NCBI GenBank assembly: GCA_030248065.1
Contig: JASAMV010003487.1
Location: 1-64,000, forward strand
Length of the DNA stretch: 64,000 nt
Direction: 5' to 3'
DNA from: Rhynchonema sp. JSB1_4
Taxonomy: Eukaryota; Nematoda; Chromadorea; Monhysterida; Xyalidae
Positions within the stretch are counted from its first letter, which is position 1. Each line of letters begins with the position of its first letter. Shown here one piece after another: positions 11,440 to 23,240 of this stretch. The notes under the pieces are model-generated. The model was not told the origin of the DNA. It searched no databases and was given only the letters and a program-made list of their open reading frames with translations. A program made the translations under genes and the position numbers.

Positions 11440-11600
11440 GGCAACAAAAAAGCACATTGCTGCACAATTCACATTCGTCCGGGCACATTTCCCCGCGCTG
11501 CGACTTTTCCTCATGTTGCGGTGCCTGGACTTTCCTCACGTCTTCTGTCAAACTGGGACACTTCCTCGCGTGCCCCACGTTGCCAAGGGTGGTAGGTAAC
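11440..11600. repeat. 'CTTCCTCGCG / CTGCGACTTTTCC' repeat cluster
   Basis: Contains repeated GCGCTGCGACTTTTCCTC and ACACTTCCTCGCGTG phrases, shared with 24370-24520 and, inverted, with 27010-27115. Function unknown; probably a dispersed repeat. Confidence 0.5.
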
Positions 11601-11654
11601 GAAGATGAGGGTGCAACATGATTGAGCGAATGTTGTGCGCGCATCACAAAGGAC

Positions 11655-12000
11655 TAAGGACGCCCTTAGTCATAGTGGAAAATGGAAATGAAAAAATATT
11701 CCATGTCCAAGTTTTCCATTTCCATAACATGACTAAGGGCATACTGGAAAATGGAAAATACATAGAAATCAAACAAAACATTTTCTGTGTAAAATCTGAC
11801 CAATCAGCGGCCGAGAATTGAGCGGAACAGAAAATGTTTTTGTCACTTGTCAAAACATGACTGCTGCAGAAAATACCTTATTTCATTTCCGTTTTCCATT
11901 TTCCAGTATGCCCTTGGTCATATTGGAAAATGGAAATAGAAAACTTGGACATAAAATATTTTTCCATTTCCATTCTCCACTATGACTAAGGGCGCCCTAA
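11655..12000. mobile_element. Palindromic MITE, CGCCCTTAGTCATAGTGG ends
   Basis: The left arm CGCCCTTAGTCATAGTGGAA and the right arm, its complement ending in GACTAAGGGCG, enclose a second inner inverted repeat of GGAAAATGGAAAT and ACTAAGGGCATACTGG. It looks like a copy within a copy. Confidence 0.65.
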
Positions 12001-13422
12001 CAAAGACAGATTTTGGTACTTGTGCGTTTGGTGGATCCACTGTATCCAGTTAGTTCTTCCAAAGCATACATGTTGAATTAGTGACTCGGTTAGTACTTAA
12101 GCGTGACTCGGTTGGAGGCGTGCGAAGTACAGCCCTTCAAATGAGGCGTGCGAAAGACAAATTGCGTCAAATGAGCCGTGCGACGTACAGTGAGGCGTGC
12201 GAAAGACAACCGACACAAAATGAGGCGTGCGACGTACAGTGAGGCGTGCGAAAGACATCCGACGTCAAATGTGGCGTGCGAAAAACATCCGACGCCAAAT
12301 GAGGCGTGCGAAAGACATCAGGCGTAAGATGAGGCAAAACGTATGACATCAAGAGGCGTGCGAAAGACGTACTGACTTCAATTGAGGCGTGAGAAAGTCA
12401 CCCCCACTTCAAATGAGGCCACACCCACTTCAAATGAGGCGTGCCAAGTTCATTCGTGTATTATGTACCACTGACATGTGCAGTGGCTTGTACCATGCTG
12501 ATATATGATGCGGCGTACCAAGTACGTTTAGAATGAGGCGTGCGAAGTACATCGGACGTCAAATGAGGCGTGCGAAGATCGGATTTTCGAAACTCGCTTG
12601 TAAAGGCTCGTAGAGCGAATCTGAAATCAGTTCTGGAATCGATTCATTTTTGCGTGGTTTATACTTTTTTAAATTAATTGAAGTCCTTAATTGATTCCGG
12701 AATTTAATTCGGAATCAAAAAATCACCGATCGATCGATCACCGCCGATCCGGATCAGCGACCGTTGCTTGCGGTGCTGCTCTTATATATGCATTTGGCGA
12801 AACATTTTTGCCCGTCAGTGCCCCAGTGTGTTGGCGACTTTTAGGTGAAAATCCTCGATTGGGCTGCAGAATACCGTTCAAAACTTGCTATGAACATAAA
12901 CAACAACATATGTTGTGCCTGCGAAATACGCTTGCGGCGCGCAATGTACAGTGAGACAAAAACGACAAAAGTATGCGATGTAACATTTGTTTTGTGCCTC
13001 GCACGCCTCAATGTACGTTGCACGCTTCAACTCGCATGTTTGTGGACGTCCACGGCGATGTTTAGACTGTGTTCTGACAACTGATCGAACTTCAGCAGAC
13101 TAAAATTCTCCAATACACTAGTGCACTGACGGGCAAAAATGTTTCGCCAAATGCATATATAAGAACAGCACCGCAAGCAACGGTCGCTGATCCGGATCGG
13201 CGGTGACCGATCGATCGGTGATTTTTTGGATTCCGAATTAAATTCCGGAGTCAATTAAGGACTTCAATTAATTTAAAAAAGTATAAGCCACGCAAAAATG
13301 AATCGAGTGCAGAACTGATTTCAGAATCGCTCCACGAGCCTTTACAAGCGAGTTTCGAAAATCCGAACTTCGCACGCCTCAATTGACGTCCGATGTACTT
13401 CGCACGCCTCAATCTAAACGTA

Positions 13423-13780
13423 TAGTCCAACCACGTGCTCATGAGACGACTCTTTTTATAGCTTGCTTGGCCAGATTCAAAAACGCGCAGTTACACGTGT
13501 TTTCGCAAACAAAAGAAAGAGATTGGGCCGAGAGAGATGATGACAAGTTCCAGCTGGCTGACCTCAATTTATTGCGTGCTTACGCGAACAGCAACGTCGT
13601 TCAACACACAAATGTTTTGGGAGTCAAAAGGGATTTTACGCACCGAGGTGGAGAGCGTGTTTTTAAAAAATACATGCGTTTCTCTTTCTTTCATTTCCGA
13701 AATACGTGGAACCGGAACATTACTGGATCCGTTCAAGTCAACTTCAAAATAAGTCGTCTCATGAGTTCGTGGCTGGACTA
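13423..13780. mobile_element. TAGTCCAACCAC MITE, intact copy nested in foldback element
   Basis: Full-length 358-bp copy with inverted TAGTCCAACCAC / GTGGCTGGACTA ends and TA on both sides. It interrupts foldback sequence that is continuous in copy 2 near 47700. Confidence 0.8.
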
Positions 13781-13795
13781 TACTTCAGCATGGTA

Positions 13796-13985
13796 TAGGC
13801 AAACTACGCCAAAACGAGCCCGATTTCGGAGGTGGTGAACTTGCAAAACGCAAAGAAAGAGAAAATCATCATGCTCCATGTTGTATGCCACAACGTACAA
13901 CGTTTCCCAAATCAGCAGCCACGTCATGAATGTTTCACCATTTTGCCAGCTCCGAAATCGGGCTCGTGTTGACGTAGTTTTACTT
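13796..13985. mobile_element. TA-flanked 190-bp MITE nested in foldback element
   Basis: Begins TAGGCAAACTACGCC and ends with the complement of AAGTAAAACTACGTC. Removing it and one TA restores 'gcatggtacaagcc', as seen at the empty site in copy 2 (near 47733). Confidence 0.8.
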
Positions 13986-15213
13986 TACAAGCCACTGCAG
14001 ATGTCAGTGGTACATAATGCACGAATGAAATTGGCACGCCTCATTTGAAGTGGGGTGACTTTCGCACGCCTCATTTGAAGTGGGGTGTCTTTCGCACGCC
14101 TCATTTGAAATGGGTGTGTCTTTCGCACGCCTCAATTGATGTCATACGTCTTTTGCGCGCCTCATCTTACGTCTGATGTCTTTCGCACGCCTCATTTGGC
14201 GTCGGATGTCTTTCGTACGCCTCATCTGACGTCGGGTGTCTTTCGCGCGCCTCATCTGACGTCTGATGTCTTTCGCACGCCTCATTTGTCGTCGGATGTC
14301 TTTCGCACGCCTCATTTGACGTCGGATGCCTTTCGCACGCCTCACTGTACGTCGCACGCCTCATTTTGTGTCGGTTGTCTTTCGCACGCCTCATCTTGGC
14401 TGACTTTGGCACGCCGCAGTGTACTTGGCACGCCTAACTGTACGTCGCACGCCTCATTTGACGCTGTTTGTCTTTCGCACGCCTCACTGTACGTCGCACG
14501 CCTCATTTGACGCAATTTGTCTTTCGCACGCCTCATTTGGAGGGCTGCACTCCGCACGCCCCGACCGAGTCACTAATTCAACATGTATGTTCCAAAGACA
14601 AATCTGCTCAAAGTATAATAGCATCGTGCAAAAACGCCGGAGGTCACTAACCGCGGTTTATGCAGCTGTATTCATGTCACTTATGAAATGCGCCAGTTTT
14701 TTACCTTTCGCGTGACACGTCTTTACTTTTCGCATTACAACCTGCATATGGTGAACTATCCCCAACACGAATTGTCACGTTATCGGGCTCATATGAAAAA
14801 CATCGCCTCGCTGCTGCCCGTTTGTAAACACACAACCGGTCGGTATCAACTGTTCCTACATTCTCAATACAATCAAATACACTTACAAAAGAATTTCGAC
14901 AATTTTTCATATTGAGAACCGAAATTTTTGCGGTCCGGAATAAAAGTAAATCTTGAAAAAATTTAAAAAAGAAAAAAGTTCGATAATAAAATATTTTTTA
15001 ATCCAGCCCTGCGTGTAGCTGAATTAGAGAAATTGATATCCAGGGACTTTCAGAGGCGAGTTGTAATTCTGATGGTGTTAGATTCGAGCCTAATATCTGT
15101 GTTGCATGAGAGACCAAAATTCTTTTGTCTTCGTACTTTCTCGACTTAACCGAGGTTTCTGTCACATACTCGTTGCAAACGTTTCTCTCGGGAAAGTGAA
15201 TGTTATACTCAAC

Positions 15214-15604
15214 CAAGGGCGGATCCAGGGGGGCCACAGGGGCCATGCTTTGGTCCATTTGGTCCCTGAAGGGGAGGCACCGTTTCGGACAGAAGAAGGA
15301 AAAAGGAACCCTAAATCGTAGGATTTTCACCCTGATACACTTCAAAGGTCCAAAAATCGCGCGCTTCGCGCGTCAAATATACAAATTTTCAATGAAATTT
15401 GGCACTCGCGCGCGCAAAAAGTGTTAAAATTTCGCGCGCTTCGCGCGCATTGTCACGCTTTCCATAATATGTGGTGCAAAAAGCGCGAAATTCGAAACAA
15501 GCGCTAGATAAAAATGACTTTTCAAAAATGGAACAAGCACTTAGATAAATATGACTTTTTGAATTTGGCCCCTCCCTTGGCCAAAAGCTGGATCCGCCAC
15601 TGTA
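15214..15604. mobile_element. hAT-type MITE, GGCGGATCCAG ends, TSD TACTCAAC
   Basis: Ends CAAGGGCGGATCCAGG and CTGGATCCGCCACTG. Flanked by the perfect 8-bp duplication TACTCAAC (15206-15213 and 15605-15612). The interior has CGCGCGCTTCGCGCG palindromes. A second copy is at 23716-24044 and a truncated relative near 22326. Confidence 0.85.
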
Positions 15605-15666
15605 CTCAACTTGACCTTTAGATTGACACGGAGCTGTGATCCTCCAAGCCACACCACCAAACATAT

Positions 15667-15727
15667 GGACACGGCAGGGGTTGAACCTGCGTCTTCCGGC
15701 TGTTCTAACCAACTGAACTACGCGTCC
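15667..15727 (-). pseudogene. tRNA pseudogene lacking the anticodon arm
   Basis: On the minus strand the 61-nt sequence folds with a 7-bp acceptor stem (GGACGCG with CGTGTCC, one G-T pair), a 4-bp D stem (GTTC/GAAC) enclosing AGTTGGTTA, and a 5-bp T stem (GCAGG/CCTGC) with loop TTCAACC. Both pol III internal boxes are recognisable. Only 11 nt separate the D and T arms, so the anticodon arm is deleted and no anticodon can be assigned. It could also be the head of a tRNA-derived SINE. Confidence 0.65.
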
Positions 15728-16038
15728 GTCTGGCTGGCGTGCTTGAGCGTGCTCTTATACCTATGCAGCACCAAATGACTGCACGAACAAGGTATAACGT
15801 GTAACGCACACTAGCGCGTATACACACACAGCCTCAGTCAGTGTAACACACACTACTTCACGGGCTGTAGCACAGGTCAACGGATGACCACGATCACAGA
15901 GCGCTTCCAGACTATTCCTGGGCAATATTAATGTAGTGCTCGAGGTGGTGTTGTTTGGCTTTTCATGCCGGAAGGATCACGGCAGCTCACGTAACCCAGA
16001 ACACGCACTCAAGTTACACCTGAATGTGGGAAGTAGTA

Positions 16039-16398
16039 TAGTCCAACCACGAACTCATGAGACGACTTATTTTGAAGCTGACTTGAACGGATCCAATAAT
16101 GTTCCGGTTCCACGTATTTCGGAAATGAAAGAAAGAGAAATGCATGTATTTTTTAAAAACACGCTCTCCACCTCGGTGCGTAAATTCCCTTTTGACTCAC
16201 AAAACATTTGTGTGTTGAACGACGTTGCTGTTCGCGACAAGCACGCAACAAATTGAGGTCAGTCAGCTGGAACTTGTCATCATCTCTCTCGGCCCAATCT
16301 CTTTCTTTTGTTTGCAAAAACCCGTGTAACCGGCGCATCTTTTAATCTGGCCAAGCAAGCTTTAAAAAGAGTCGTCTCATGAGCTAGTGGTTGGACTA
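16039..16398. mobile_element. TAGTCCAACCAC MITE, inverted copy
   Basis: Same family as 13423-13780 but in the opposite orientation. Inverted TAGTCCAACCACGA ends and flanking TA on each side are intact. Confidence 0.8.
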
Positions 16399-16409
16399 TA
16401 TGTACGTGA

Positions 16410-16640
16410 AGCCAATAACACAATTCCAAATACAGTAGTTGTTAATTTCTTCAGTATAAGAAGGCCCTTGTAATCATCACCATTGTCGATCCAAATAGTT
16501 CTGACTGTGAGTTTCTTTCGAAAAAAGACGATATTTCTTGCAGTTGCGGTTGAATGAATTCGTATTCGGTGTTTTATTCCGTGTGACTGTGTGAGACGCG
16601 CAACATCGCAGTTCAAATGATATACATATATGTATACATA
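16410..16640. repeat. Dispersed repeat shared with 22130-22330 and 23620-23700
   Basis: The phrases 'tacagtagttgtt', 'tcttcag.gtaagaa' and 'gcaacatcgc.gttcaa' recur in the same order at the other two places. No inverted ends were found, so the class is unknown. Confidence 0.45.
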
Positions 16641-16860
16641 CGCAATTTACCTGGCTTGGCGACATTGACGCGCGCGGGTGTTGGTCCTTTTCTCGCTGTT
16701 TCTTATATTTCTAGGCCTAAGCCTAACCATATTCCGAAGCCGAGTAGCAAGCTTGAGCCTAACCCTAAGTCTGAGAACGAGCCGCCTGTTTATACGCGCA
16801 GCAATGTCGCCGCGAGACCATTTATCTGACGCTCCGTGCCCATGGAGCACGTGTTCAGAG

Positions 16861-17570
16861 CAGGGTTGTTTCAAAAAAAGTGGTTAATTAAAAAAATTTT
16901 TAAAAAAAAAATTTTTTTTTGAAACTCAGATTTTGCTTTTTTTGATAAAAAAAGTTGCCCAAAAAGGGCTGAAATGTCCAAAAATTGCCTTTTTCGAGGC
17001 CAAAAATTGGCACTTTTTTCCTGTGGACGGGACAATTTTTCCAAAATCGCGCCTGCGGCGCCCTGTATTGTCCCCAAATCCGTACAGGGATGCGCGGGGC
17101 TGGTCTTTCAATAGTGATGTGGCACCGATAATGTACTACTGCATGCTACTACACATGTATATACATAGGTCTGGTGCAAAACCGGGCGCGCAAAGTCGAT
17201 CTGACACGCAAGATTTCGGCTGTAATCGATATTTCGATGGTCGTATACCAGATATACGGCATTGGATGCATTAAAATACGTTGTACGGCATGCTACAATA
17301 CATTAGAGTAACATCGTTAGTCAGCAACATCAACCTCAGACTGGTAGAAGACCATAGAATCTGCATAGTACTACCGGGTGTCACCACACAAGTTGGGTCT
17401 CAGGCGAAAATTTTTCAATTTTTGAAAAATATGTTGGATCGATTTCATTTGTCCTGAAACGTCGTTTGCAACACTTTTTCTAATAAAAAAAATTTTCGTC
17501 AAAAAAAAAATCAAAAAAAAATTTTTTTTAAAAAAAAGCTCGTTAATAAAAAAATTTTTTTTCAACCCTG
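16861..17570. mobile_element. hAT-type MITE CAGGGTTG, copy A (TSD GTTCAGAG)
   Basis: Starts CAGGGTTGTTTC and ends TTTTCAACCCTG. Flanked by the perfect 8-bp repeat GTTCAGAG (16853-16860 and 17571-17578). It contains long A/T runs and a segment CTGTATTGTCCCCAAATCCG. The element at 18250-18957 is the same sequence inverted. Confidence 0.9.
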
Positions 17571-18249
17571 GTTCAGAGTCATAGTCGGAATGACAACATT
17601 GATGAAAAAGTCAGAAAACCAAATGATTTCTCTTGGAGATTTGCTAAGAAAACTAATAAACATCATGTTTGATTTGGTAAACATTTTCTCGAAATAGCGG
17701 ACACTTTTAAAAAAGTTGTTACTTTTTCCGAAATATGTTTACTTCGCTATTGGAACAACAACTATACGTATGTACATAAGTCTAATTATTCCCTTTATCT
17801 GTAATAGTGCGTCGTTTAGTAGTAATTATATTCTCTGCTCCCGAAAATATAAATGTTTACTTTGCGTGATGACGTCACACATGACATCTATCGGCCGCGT
17901 GTCCCCGAGTTTCAATCATGCTTTGCGATCAATCTGGTTGTTTTACATTCATGCAGGGAGGATGCCAACCGTTCTAAAAATCGGCCACGTTTTTCGCGAA
18001 CAAAAAAGTTTGTTCCTTACAATTATGTACCCTCTTCAGTTGGATTTGGCCAGAACAACATTTCGTCCTCGTTTTGTTACTATTGGTGAAGAATAAGTAT
18101 TCGTGTTGGCCCAGTTTATTGTTTTAATACATCTTGAGTACCCCTGAGGGTGAGGAAGGGTCTTCCTCAGCTCGTTCCCAAGTGCTGTTTTTACATTGGG
18201 CTTGAACAACTCCGACTTCGGCGAAGTTGAGGCTTTTAACAGGCCTGGA

Positions 18250-18957
18250 CAGGGTTGAAAAAAAAAATTTTTATTAACGAGCTTTTTTAAAAAAAAATTT
18301 TCTTTGATTTTTTTTGACGAAAATTTTTTTTATTAGAAAAAGTGTTGCAAACGACGTTTCAGGATAAATGAAATCGTTGCAACATATTTTTCAAAAATTG
18401 AAAAATTTTCGCCTGAGGCCGAACTTGTGTGGTGACACCCGGTAGTATTGTGCAGATTCCATGGTCTCCGACCAGTCTGAGGTTGAAGTTGACTAACGAT
18501 GTTACTCTAATGTAGTGTAGCATGCCGTACAACGTATTTTAATGCATCTAATGCAGTATATCTGATATACGACCATCAAAATATCGATTACAGCCCAAAT
18601 CTTGCGTGTCAGATCGACTTTGCGCGCCCGGTTTTGCACCAGAGCTATGTATATACATACATGTGTTTTAGGATGCAGTGGTACATTATCGGTGCCACAT
18701 CACTATAAAAGACCATCCCCGCGCATCCCTGTACGGATTTGGGGACAATACAGGGCGCCGCAGGCGCGATTTTGGAAAAATTGTCCCGTCCACAGAAAAA
18801 AAGTGCCAATTTTTTGCCTCGAAAAAGGCCATTTTTGGACATTTCAGCCCATTTTGGGCAACTTTTTTTTATTAAAAAAAAAGCAAAATCTGAGTTTCAA
18901 AAAAAAAATTTTTTTTTTAAATTTTTTTTAATTAACTTTTTTTTTGAAACAACCCTG
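18250..18957. mobile_element. hAT-type MITE CAGGGTTG, copy B (TSD GGCCTGGA)
   Basis: Inverted relative to copy A and nearly the same length (708 versus 710 bp). Flanked by the perfect 8-bp repeat GGCCTGGA (18242-18249 and 18958-18965). The different duplications show that A and B were independent insertions, not one inverted duplication. Confidence 0.9.
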
Positions 18958-19284
18958 GGCCTGGAACTTGAGACAACGTGCAGCTAACCAGCCTCAACCA
19001 GCGTAATTGAATGACCGCGTTTCGCAATGACGCAACAAATACTGTAACTGATAAACAGTATCCCGCGGCTTAATACACCTTGTTATCGCCTAGATTAGAA
19101 GACCGACACCCTGCTCATCTTTTTAACGCCGATCAAATTATTAGTGGATGATATTACAGTATTCATTGTGTTTGTTGCTGGAAGCTTTGATCAGGTGTTG
19201 CATGTGGGTGTGTGTTAATTGGCTTTGTGCAAACGTCGGGGCTCAACTTTCTCCGGGTCCACTCAGCAACAACGTGGGCGTGGT

Positions 19285-19632
19285 ACCGTATATCTGCACA
19301 CTTTTTTTAAGTTTGGCTTGTGCAGATCCAATAATGTTCCAGTTCCATGCATTTCGAAAAGGAAAGAAAGAGAAACGCACGTATTTAGCAAAAACACGCT
19401 CTCCACCTCGGTGTGTAAATTCATTTTTGAGTCCCAAACATTTGTGTATTGAACAACGTTCTGTTCGCGTAGCACGCAACAAATTGAGGTCAGCCGTCAG
19501 CCAGCTGGAAGTTGTCATCATCTCTCTCGGCCCGATCTCTTTCTTTTGTTCTAGAAATACAACCCAGAGCATTAGAATCTGGCCAAGCCAGCTTTAAAAA
19601 AGTCGTCGCATGAGCTCGTGACTGGATTATAC
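19285..19632. mobile_element. TAGTCCAACCAC MITE, left end missing
   Basis: The interior and right end (to GTGACTGGATTATA) match the family at 13423. The left terminal repeat is absent or replaced. Confidence 0.6.
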
Positions 19633-19839
19633 TATACTGTAAGTCTTCTACTAGCTGCAATTTTTTCTCTGATCGAGGTCTGCTCGTCCACCGCATGCAT
19701 GCGCCTGAGCCTGCAAAAGCACAAGACCTCTCGGGCTCAGCGGATGCAGTGCATGCAAACTGCGTGTTGAAGCCGTAAGATTCACAGAGCGGTAGATCCG
19801 ACGAACATGAAGGCGTCTGAAGGCAAAGTTGGAGAAAAA

Positions 19840-20029
19840 TTTCACAAATTTAAAAAAAACAAATTAAAATAAATTTTTTTCAAATCCCTGATTCGGTGAA
19901 ATTTCACTAAATTTGGCTCGAAAACGCGAAAAATGCAACTCTTATTGACAAGTGACCTTTGCGGGTTTGCCTGCATCACATATGAAGGGTTTACGTCATT
20001 TCGTTGCGATCCAACAGTCTGTGCTTAAA
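19840..20029. repeat. hAT-type MITE fragment cut by a LINE insertion
   Basis: Aligns with 43610-43810 inside the CAGGGTTGG element at 43590-44218: 'gattcgg.gaaattt', 'aaacgcgaaaa.atgcaact', 'gacaagtgac', 'gtttacgtcat' and 'caa.tctgtgctt' in order. The match stops where the LINE sequence begins, so the LINE was inserted into this element. Confidence 0.6.
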
Positions 20030-21567
20030 GCGGCCCCGCCGCTATTGTTTTTTTGGTTTTCGACCTCGGTTTTTTCAGTTATATCGTTTGTTGGCATCGA
20101 GATCAAGAACACCCTTGTGGACCAATACTCTTTCCTTTTTAACCAAATTCTCCACACCGGAGTTGTTCCCGATGACTTCAAGTTGGCCGACGTGATCCCG
20201 ATCCCCAAGGAAAAATTTCCAAAAAATGTCACTAAATATCTCCCCATTTCTCTTACATCCTCCTCCTGCAAACTTTTGGAGACCTTTGTTAATTCAAAGG
20301 TCATGGCCCATCTTCAAAAACATAATTTATTATCTCCCTCCCAATTCGATTTCATCCCTGGTCGCTCTGTAGAGGCTCAGCTATTGTGCTGCATGTCGCA
20401 CTGGACAGCAGCGTTGGAGCGTGGGAACGCGGTGGACATCATTTACCTAGATAGCCAAAAGGCTTTCGACACTGTCCCCCACTCTGCGCTGCTGCAAAAA
20501 CTGCAGCACTACGGTTTTCCCCGCCATTTACTCATTTGGGTATCTTCATACCTAAATGGGCGGTCACAGCGGGTTCGGGTCGGGGACGCAGTCTCTGGGT
20601 GGATTCCGGTCACCTCCGGGGTCGCCCAGGGCAGTGTTTTCGGCCCGACCCTTTTTCTCATCTACATAAATGATGTTGTCAGTGTAGTACATCCAGGTAC
20701 CTATCTGTATCTCTACGCTGATGATATCAAAATTTACAGGGAAATCCGTAGTGCTGCAGATCACAAAATCCTCCAGGGTGACATAAATGCGGTCATTAGT
20801 TGGCTCTCTGCAAATGGCATGGCTCTTGCCAGCCATAAGAGCGTCACAGTAAGGCTTGGGAATCGCCCCCAAGTCCCCCCTGTCTATTTTTGTGGGAATG
20901 AGCAAATTATTTCACCACCCCATGTCCGGGACTTGGGTGTCTTAATAGACCAACAAAACTTAAAGTTTGAGTCACATATTGGTAAAATTGTGGCTGACGC
21001 CAGCAGAATGGAGAAGACCATCCGCCGAAACTTTCACAGTCGAAATCTCGACTTCCTCCGAAAGCTTTATTTGGCCTATGTCCGCCCTTTACTGGAATTT
21101 TCTATGTCCATTTGGTCCCCTCAAAATGTCACTTTAGCTAAAAACGTTGAAAAAATTCAACGTCGGTTCAGTTACTATTTACCTGGCATGCAGACACTGT
21201 CTTACCAACAGCGTTTGCATGCCCTAAATTTAGACCCCCTAATTTATCGCCGGACCGTGAACGATCTTGTGCTTGTGTACAAGGTCGTTCATGGTCTCAT
21301 ACCTGGGGTAACCAAGGAATCCTTCTTTCCATCTCGTGACACCGGCCGCCCAACCGAGGGCACTCCCACAGTTTGTGTCGAGTCCATGGCGCGGGTGCAG
21401 ACTTGTCCGGATACTGGGCCTATCGTGTCGTGGACCTGTGGAACAGGCTACCAGAGGGCGTCGTCTCTGCTGCCTCAATTGCGGCCTTTAAAACTAAACA
21501 AAACTCACGTGGTCGAGACGTAGTTTCTTGCCACATTATCTCAAAATTTTCAGCCGTCGTTGACTGA
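20030..21567 (+). pseudogene. LINE reverse transcriptase, 5'-truncated and frameshifted
   Basis: A frame beginning upstream in MITE sequence (19952) and ending at 21523 encodes 523 residues. From about residue 27 onward it is a non-LTR reverse transcriptase. Visible motifs are PISLTSSSCKLLE; LDSQKAFDTVPH (catalytic Asp region; family usually LDFSKAFD); GVAQGSVFGPTLFLIYIND; YLYADDIKIY with the YADD active site near residue 255; and GVLIDQQNLKFESHI. The typical C-terminal phrase WNRLPEGVVSAASIAAFKTK lies in a different frame (21373-21567), so a frameshift occurred between about 21370 and 21430. With no endonuclease and this break, the copy cannot move itself. The clade (CR1, L2 or Jockey) is inferred from motif spacing only. 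Confidence 0.85.
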
Positions 21568-21838
21568 TCTCCTCAGTCACAGGGTTGCTGCTTTCAGATC
21601 ATCATCAATATTTAAAATCGTATCCTCGTTCTCGTCATCCGTTGCTGAGTTTGCCGTTGTTGTGTGTTGGTTGTGCTAGTGTGGCTCGTTTGGTTGGTCT
21701 CATCTCACCGGTGCGTTTCCATTGTCGTTTATTCATTCATGTTCACATTCTTTGTTATTAACACTGTTTTATTTTAAGGGTTTTTCCGGATCTTGTGAAG
21801 GTCTTCGCGTAAGCTTGCAGATAAAATTGAAATTGAAA
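20030..21838 (+). mobile_element. 5'-truncated non-LTR retrotransposon (CR1/Jockey-like)
   Basis: Holds the reverse transcriptase remnant described below, followed by about 270 bp of 3' UTR ending in ATTGAAATTGAAA. Short tandem-repeat tails of this kind are known for CR1/L2-like LINEs. No endonuclease domain is present, as expected for 5' truncation during target-primed reverse transcription. Confidence 0.75.
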
Positions 21839-23240
21839 CATTAGTTTTGACGAACCAAAATGGCGATTACCCACCGAAATCGATCCACCAACATGGCCGC
21901 ACGGGAACAAACTATCCCAATATTGACGCACTATGTGTGCATGGAAATCAGGATTTCCATTGCAAAATTCAAATCACAGAGGTGTGGTATAGGCGGCGCG
22001 TTACGGTATTTGCGCACAGTGATGAAACTTTTGACCGACGAACGGCCACATGCAGCGAAAAAAGTGTTCCCTTATTGTTCATTAGCTTTTGCATCCGCTG
22101 GAGGGGTGATCGCTGCAAAAGAATGTTGTTGTTGTGTTGCGTGCATTTAGTTGTTGTTCTCTTCAGTGCAAGAAGCCATTTGTGATCATCATTCATCACC
22201 CATCGATGAGTTGTTAGTTTTTTTTGGAAAACCAATACATCGAATGAACTCATGCTTGGTGTTTCATTACTGTGGGACGCAACATCGCGGTTCAACTAAT
22301 ACACGCAGATTATCTTACGTTTCGTCAGTGGCGTATTTAGGGGTGCGCTTAGGGGTACGCAGCGCCCCGTCAGCCGCATCCGCCCCTCTGAGAGGACCCG
22401 AAGGAGTTTTAGGAGAAAAAACCCATTTTTCGAAAGACTCAAGTGCTGCATTTTTTACTCTGATACACCTCCAATGTAGAAAAAATCGCGCGCGTCACGT
22501 GTCAGATACAATATGCAGACATTTTATGTTCACTTTTGGCCTTCCCCGGCATAAAAGTTCGAGTTTTTCGCGCTGTGACAGAATCTCGGTTGTAGCTCTT
22601 CTCAAAAGAGGCTCCACGTCAGTATCGTATAAAAAATACCAAGGGCCGTTGTATCACAGCAAATAATAACAGACTAGACGGGACCCGTGCCTACGGCCCG
22701 GCTACAGCGCCGCGCCCGTGCCGTGCCCCCCTCCCCCCCCCCCCCGAAGACCCGTTAGCATACCCAAAACTACCCGTGAAAATTGACCCGTCCGAGGGAG
22801 GGGGTCACATACATATACATACATACGTCTTCCTGTTTTAGTAGTATAGATAATAAACGTAGCAGTTTGGCGAGTTCCTCACTTTACTAAAATTTTGTAT
22901 GTGTCTTAGTAAATGTAGTAGCCAACTTTTTGTGCAATAAGAGCGAATAAATTCTCTTTTTTCGATTTGTGAACCTGACACCTATCTGTTACTATTCCCC
23001 CGCACTCTTAATCAAACCACAAGGACCAAGGTTACGGTATTGTAGATTTATGATGATATAACAATACGCTAGGGTAATCAATGCAATACTGAGTTACGGT
23101 AACGGATGGCTTCATGGCTATACTGTATGGTATATGACGATGCTGGGTGATAGGGTTTGGATATACAATGGATACGGATATGAAACCCTTGAGATCCGCA
23201 TGGCCGGGCTCCCATTATAGGGAACCTGTCACAGGCTAAA
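21839..23240. other. Gene-free stretch with diverged repeats
   Basis: Includes the repeat shared with 16410 (22130-22330), a truncated CAGTGGCGTATTTAGG-started MITE (from 22326) related to 15214-15604, a poly-C run (about 22725-22745) and simple TACATA repeats. No gene was seen. Confidence 0.5.

Larger units (their letters stand above)
12065..14589. mobile_element. 2.5-kb palindromic foldback element, copy 1 (8-bp TSD)
   Basis: Ends are CATACATGTTGAATTAGTGA and its exact complement. The element is flanked by the perfect 8-bp direct repeat TTCCAAAG (12057-12064 and 14590-14597). Each arm carries a subterminal tandem array of roughly 29-bp units built on GAGGCGTGCGAAAGACATC. It continues through unique inverted sequence to an unpaired centre of about 260 bp (about 12841-13106). 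Two MITEs sit in the right arm (13423-13780 and 13796-13985). An 8-bp duplication fits a hAT-like transposase. No transposase frame is present; long peptide frames here are translations of the repeat units. Confidence 0.85.

Noticed and set aside
13383..13838. 151-codon open frame, with similar frames at 39499-40149 and 19243-19572
   Set aside because: These are translations of the TAGTCCAACCAC MITE in different frames. The same DNA is open in more than one frame and on both strands, and it has TA-flanked inverted ends.
14136..14510. Long repetitive 'TSDVFRTPHL' frames here and at 46354-46734 and 47857-48189
   Set aside because: They arise from the GAGGCGTGCGAAAGACATC array of the foldback element, whose unit length and lack of internal stops create repeats such as DVFRTPHLTS. 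Both strands are open.
11655..14589. Possible CRISPR-like array because of regular repeats with short spacers
   Set aside because: Units are contiguous, variable in length, occur in both orientations within one palindrome and lie in a eukaryotic intron-bearing genome. This is a transposon subterminal array.
17716..18096. 126-codon frame with hydrophobic segments
   Set aside because: No family features, and an alternative frame over the same bases is equally open. It lies between two MITE copies.
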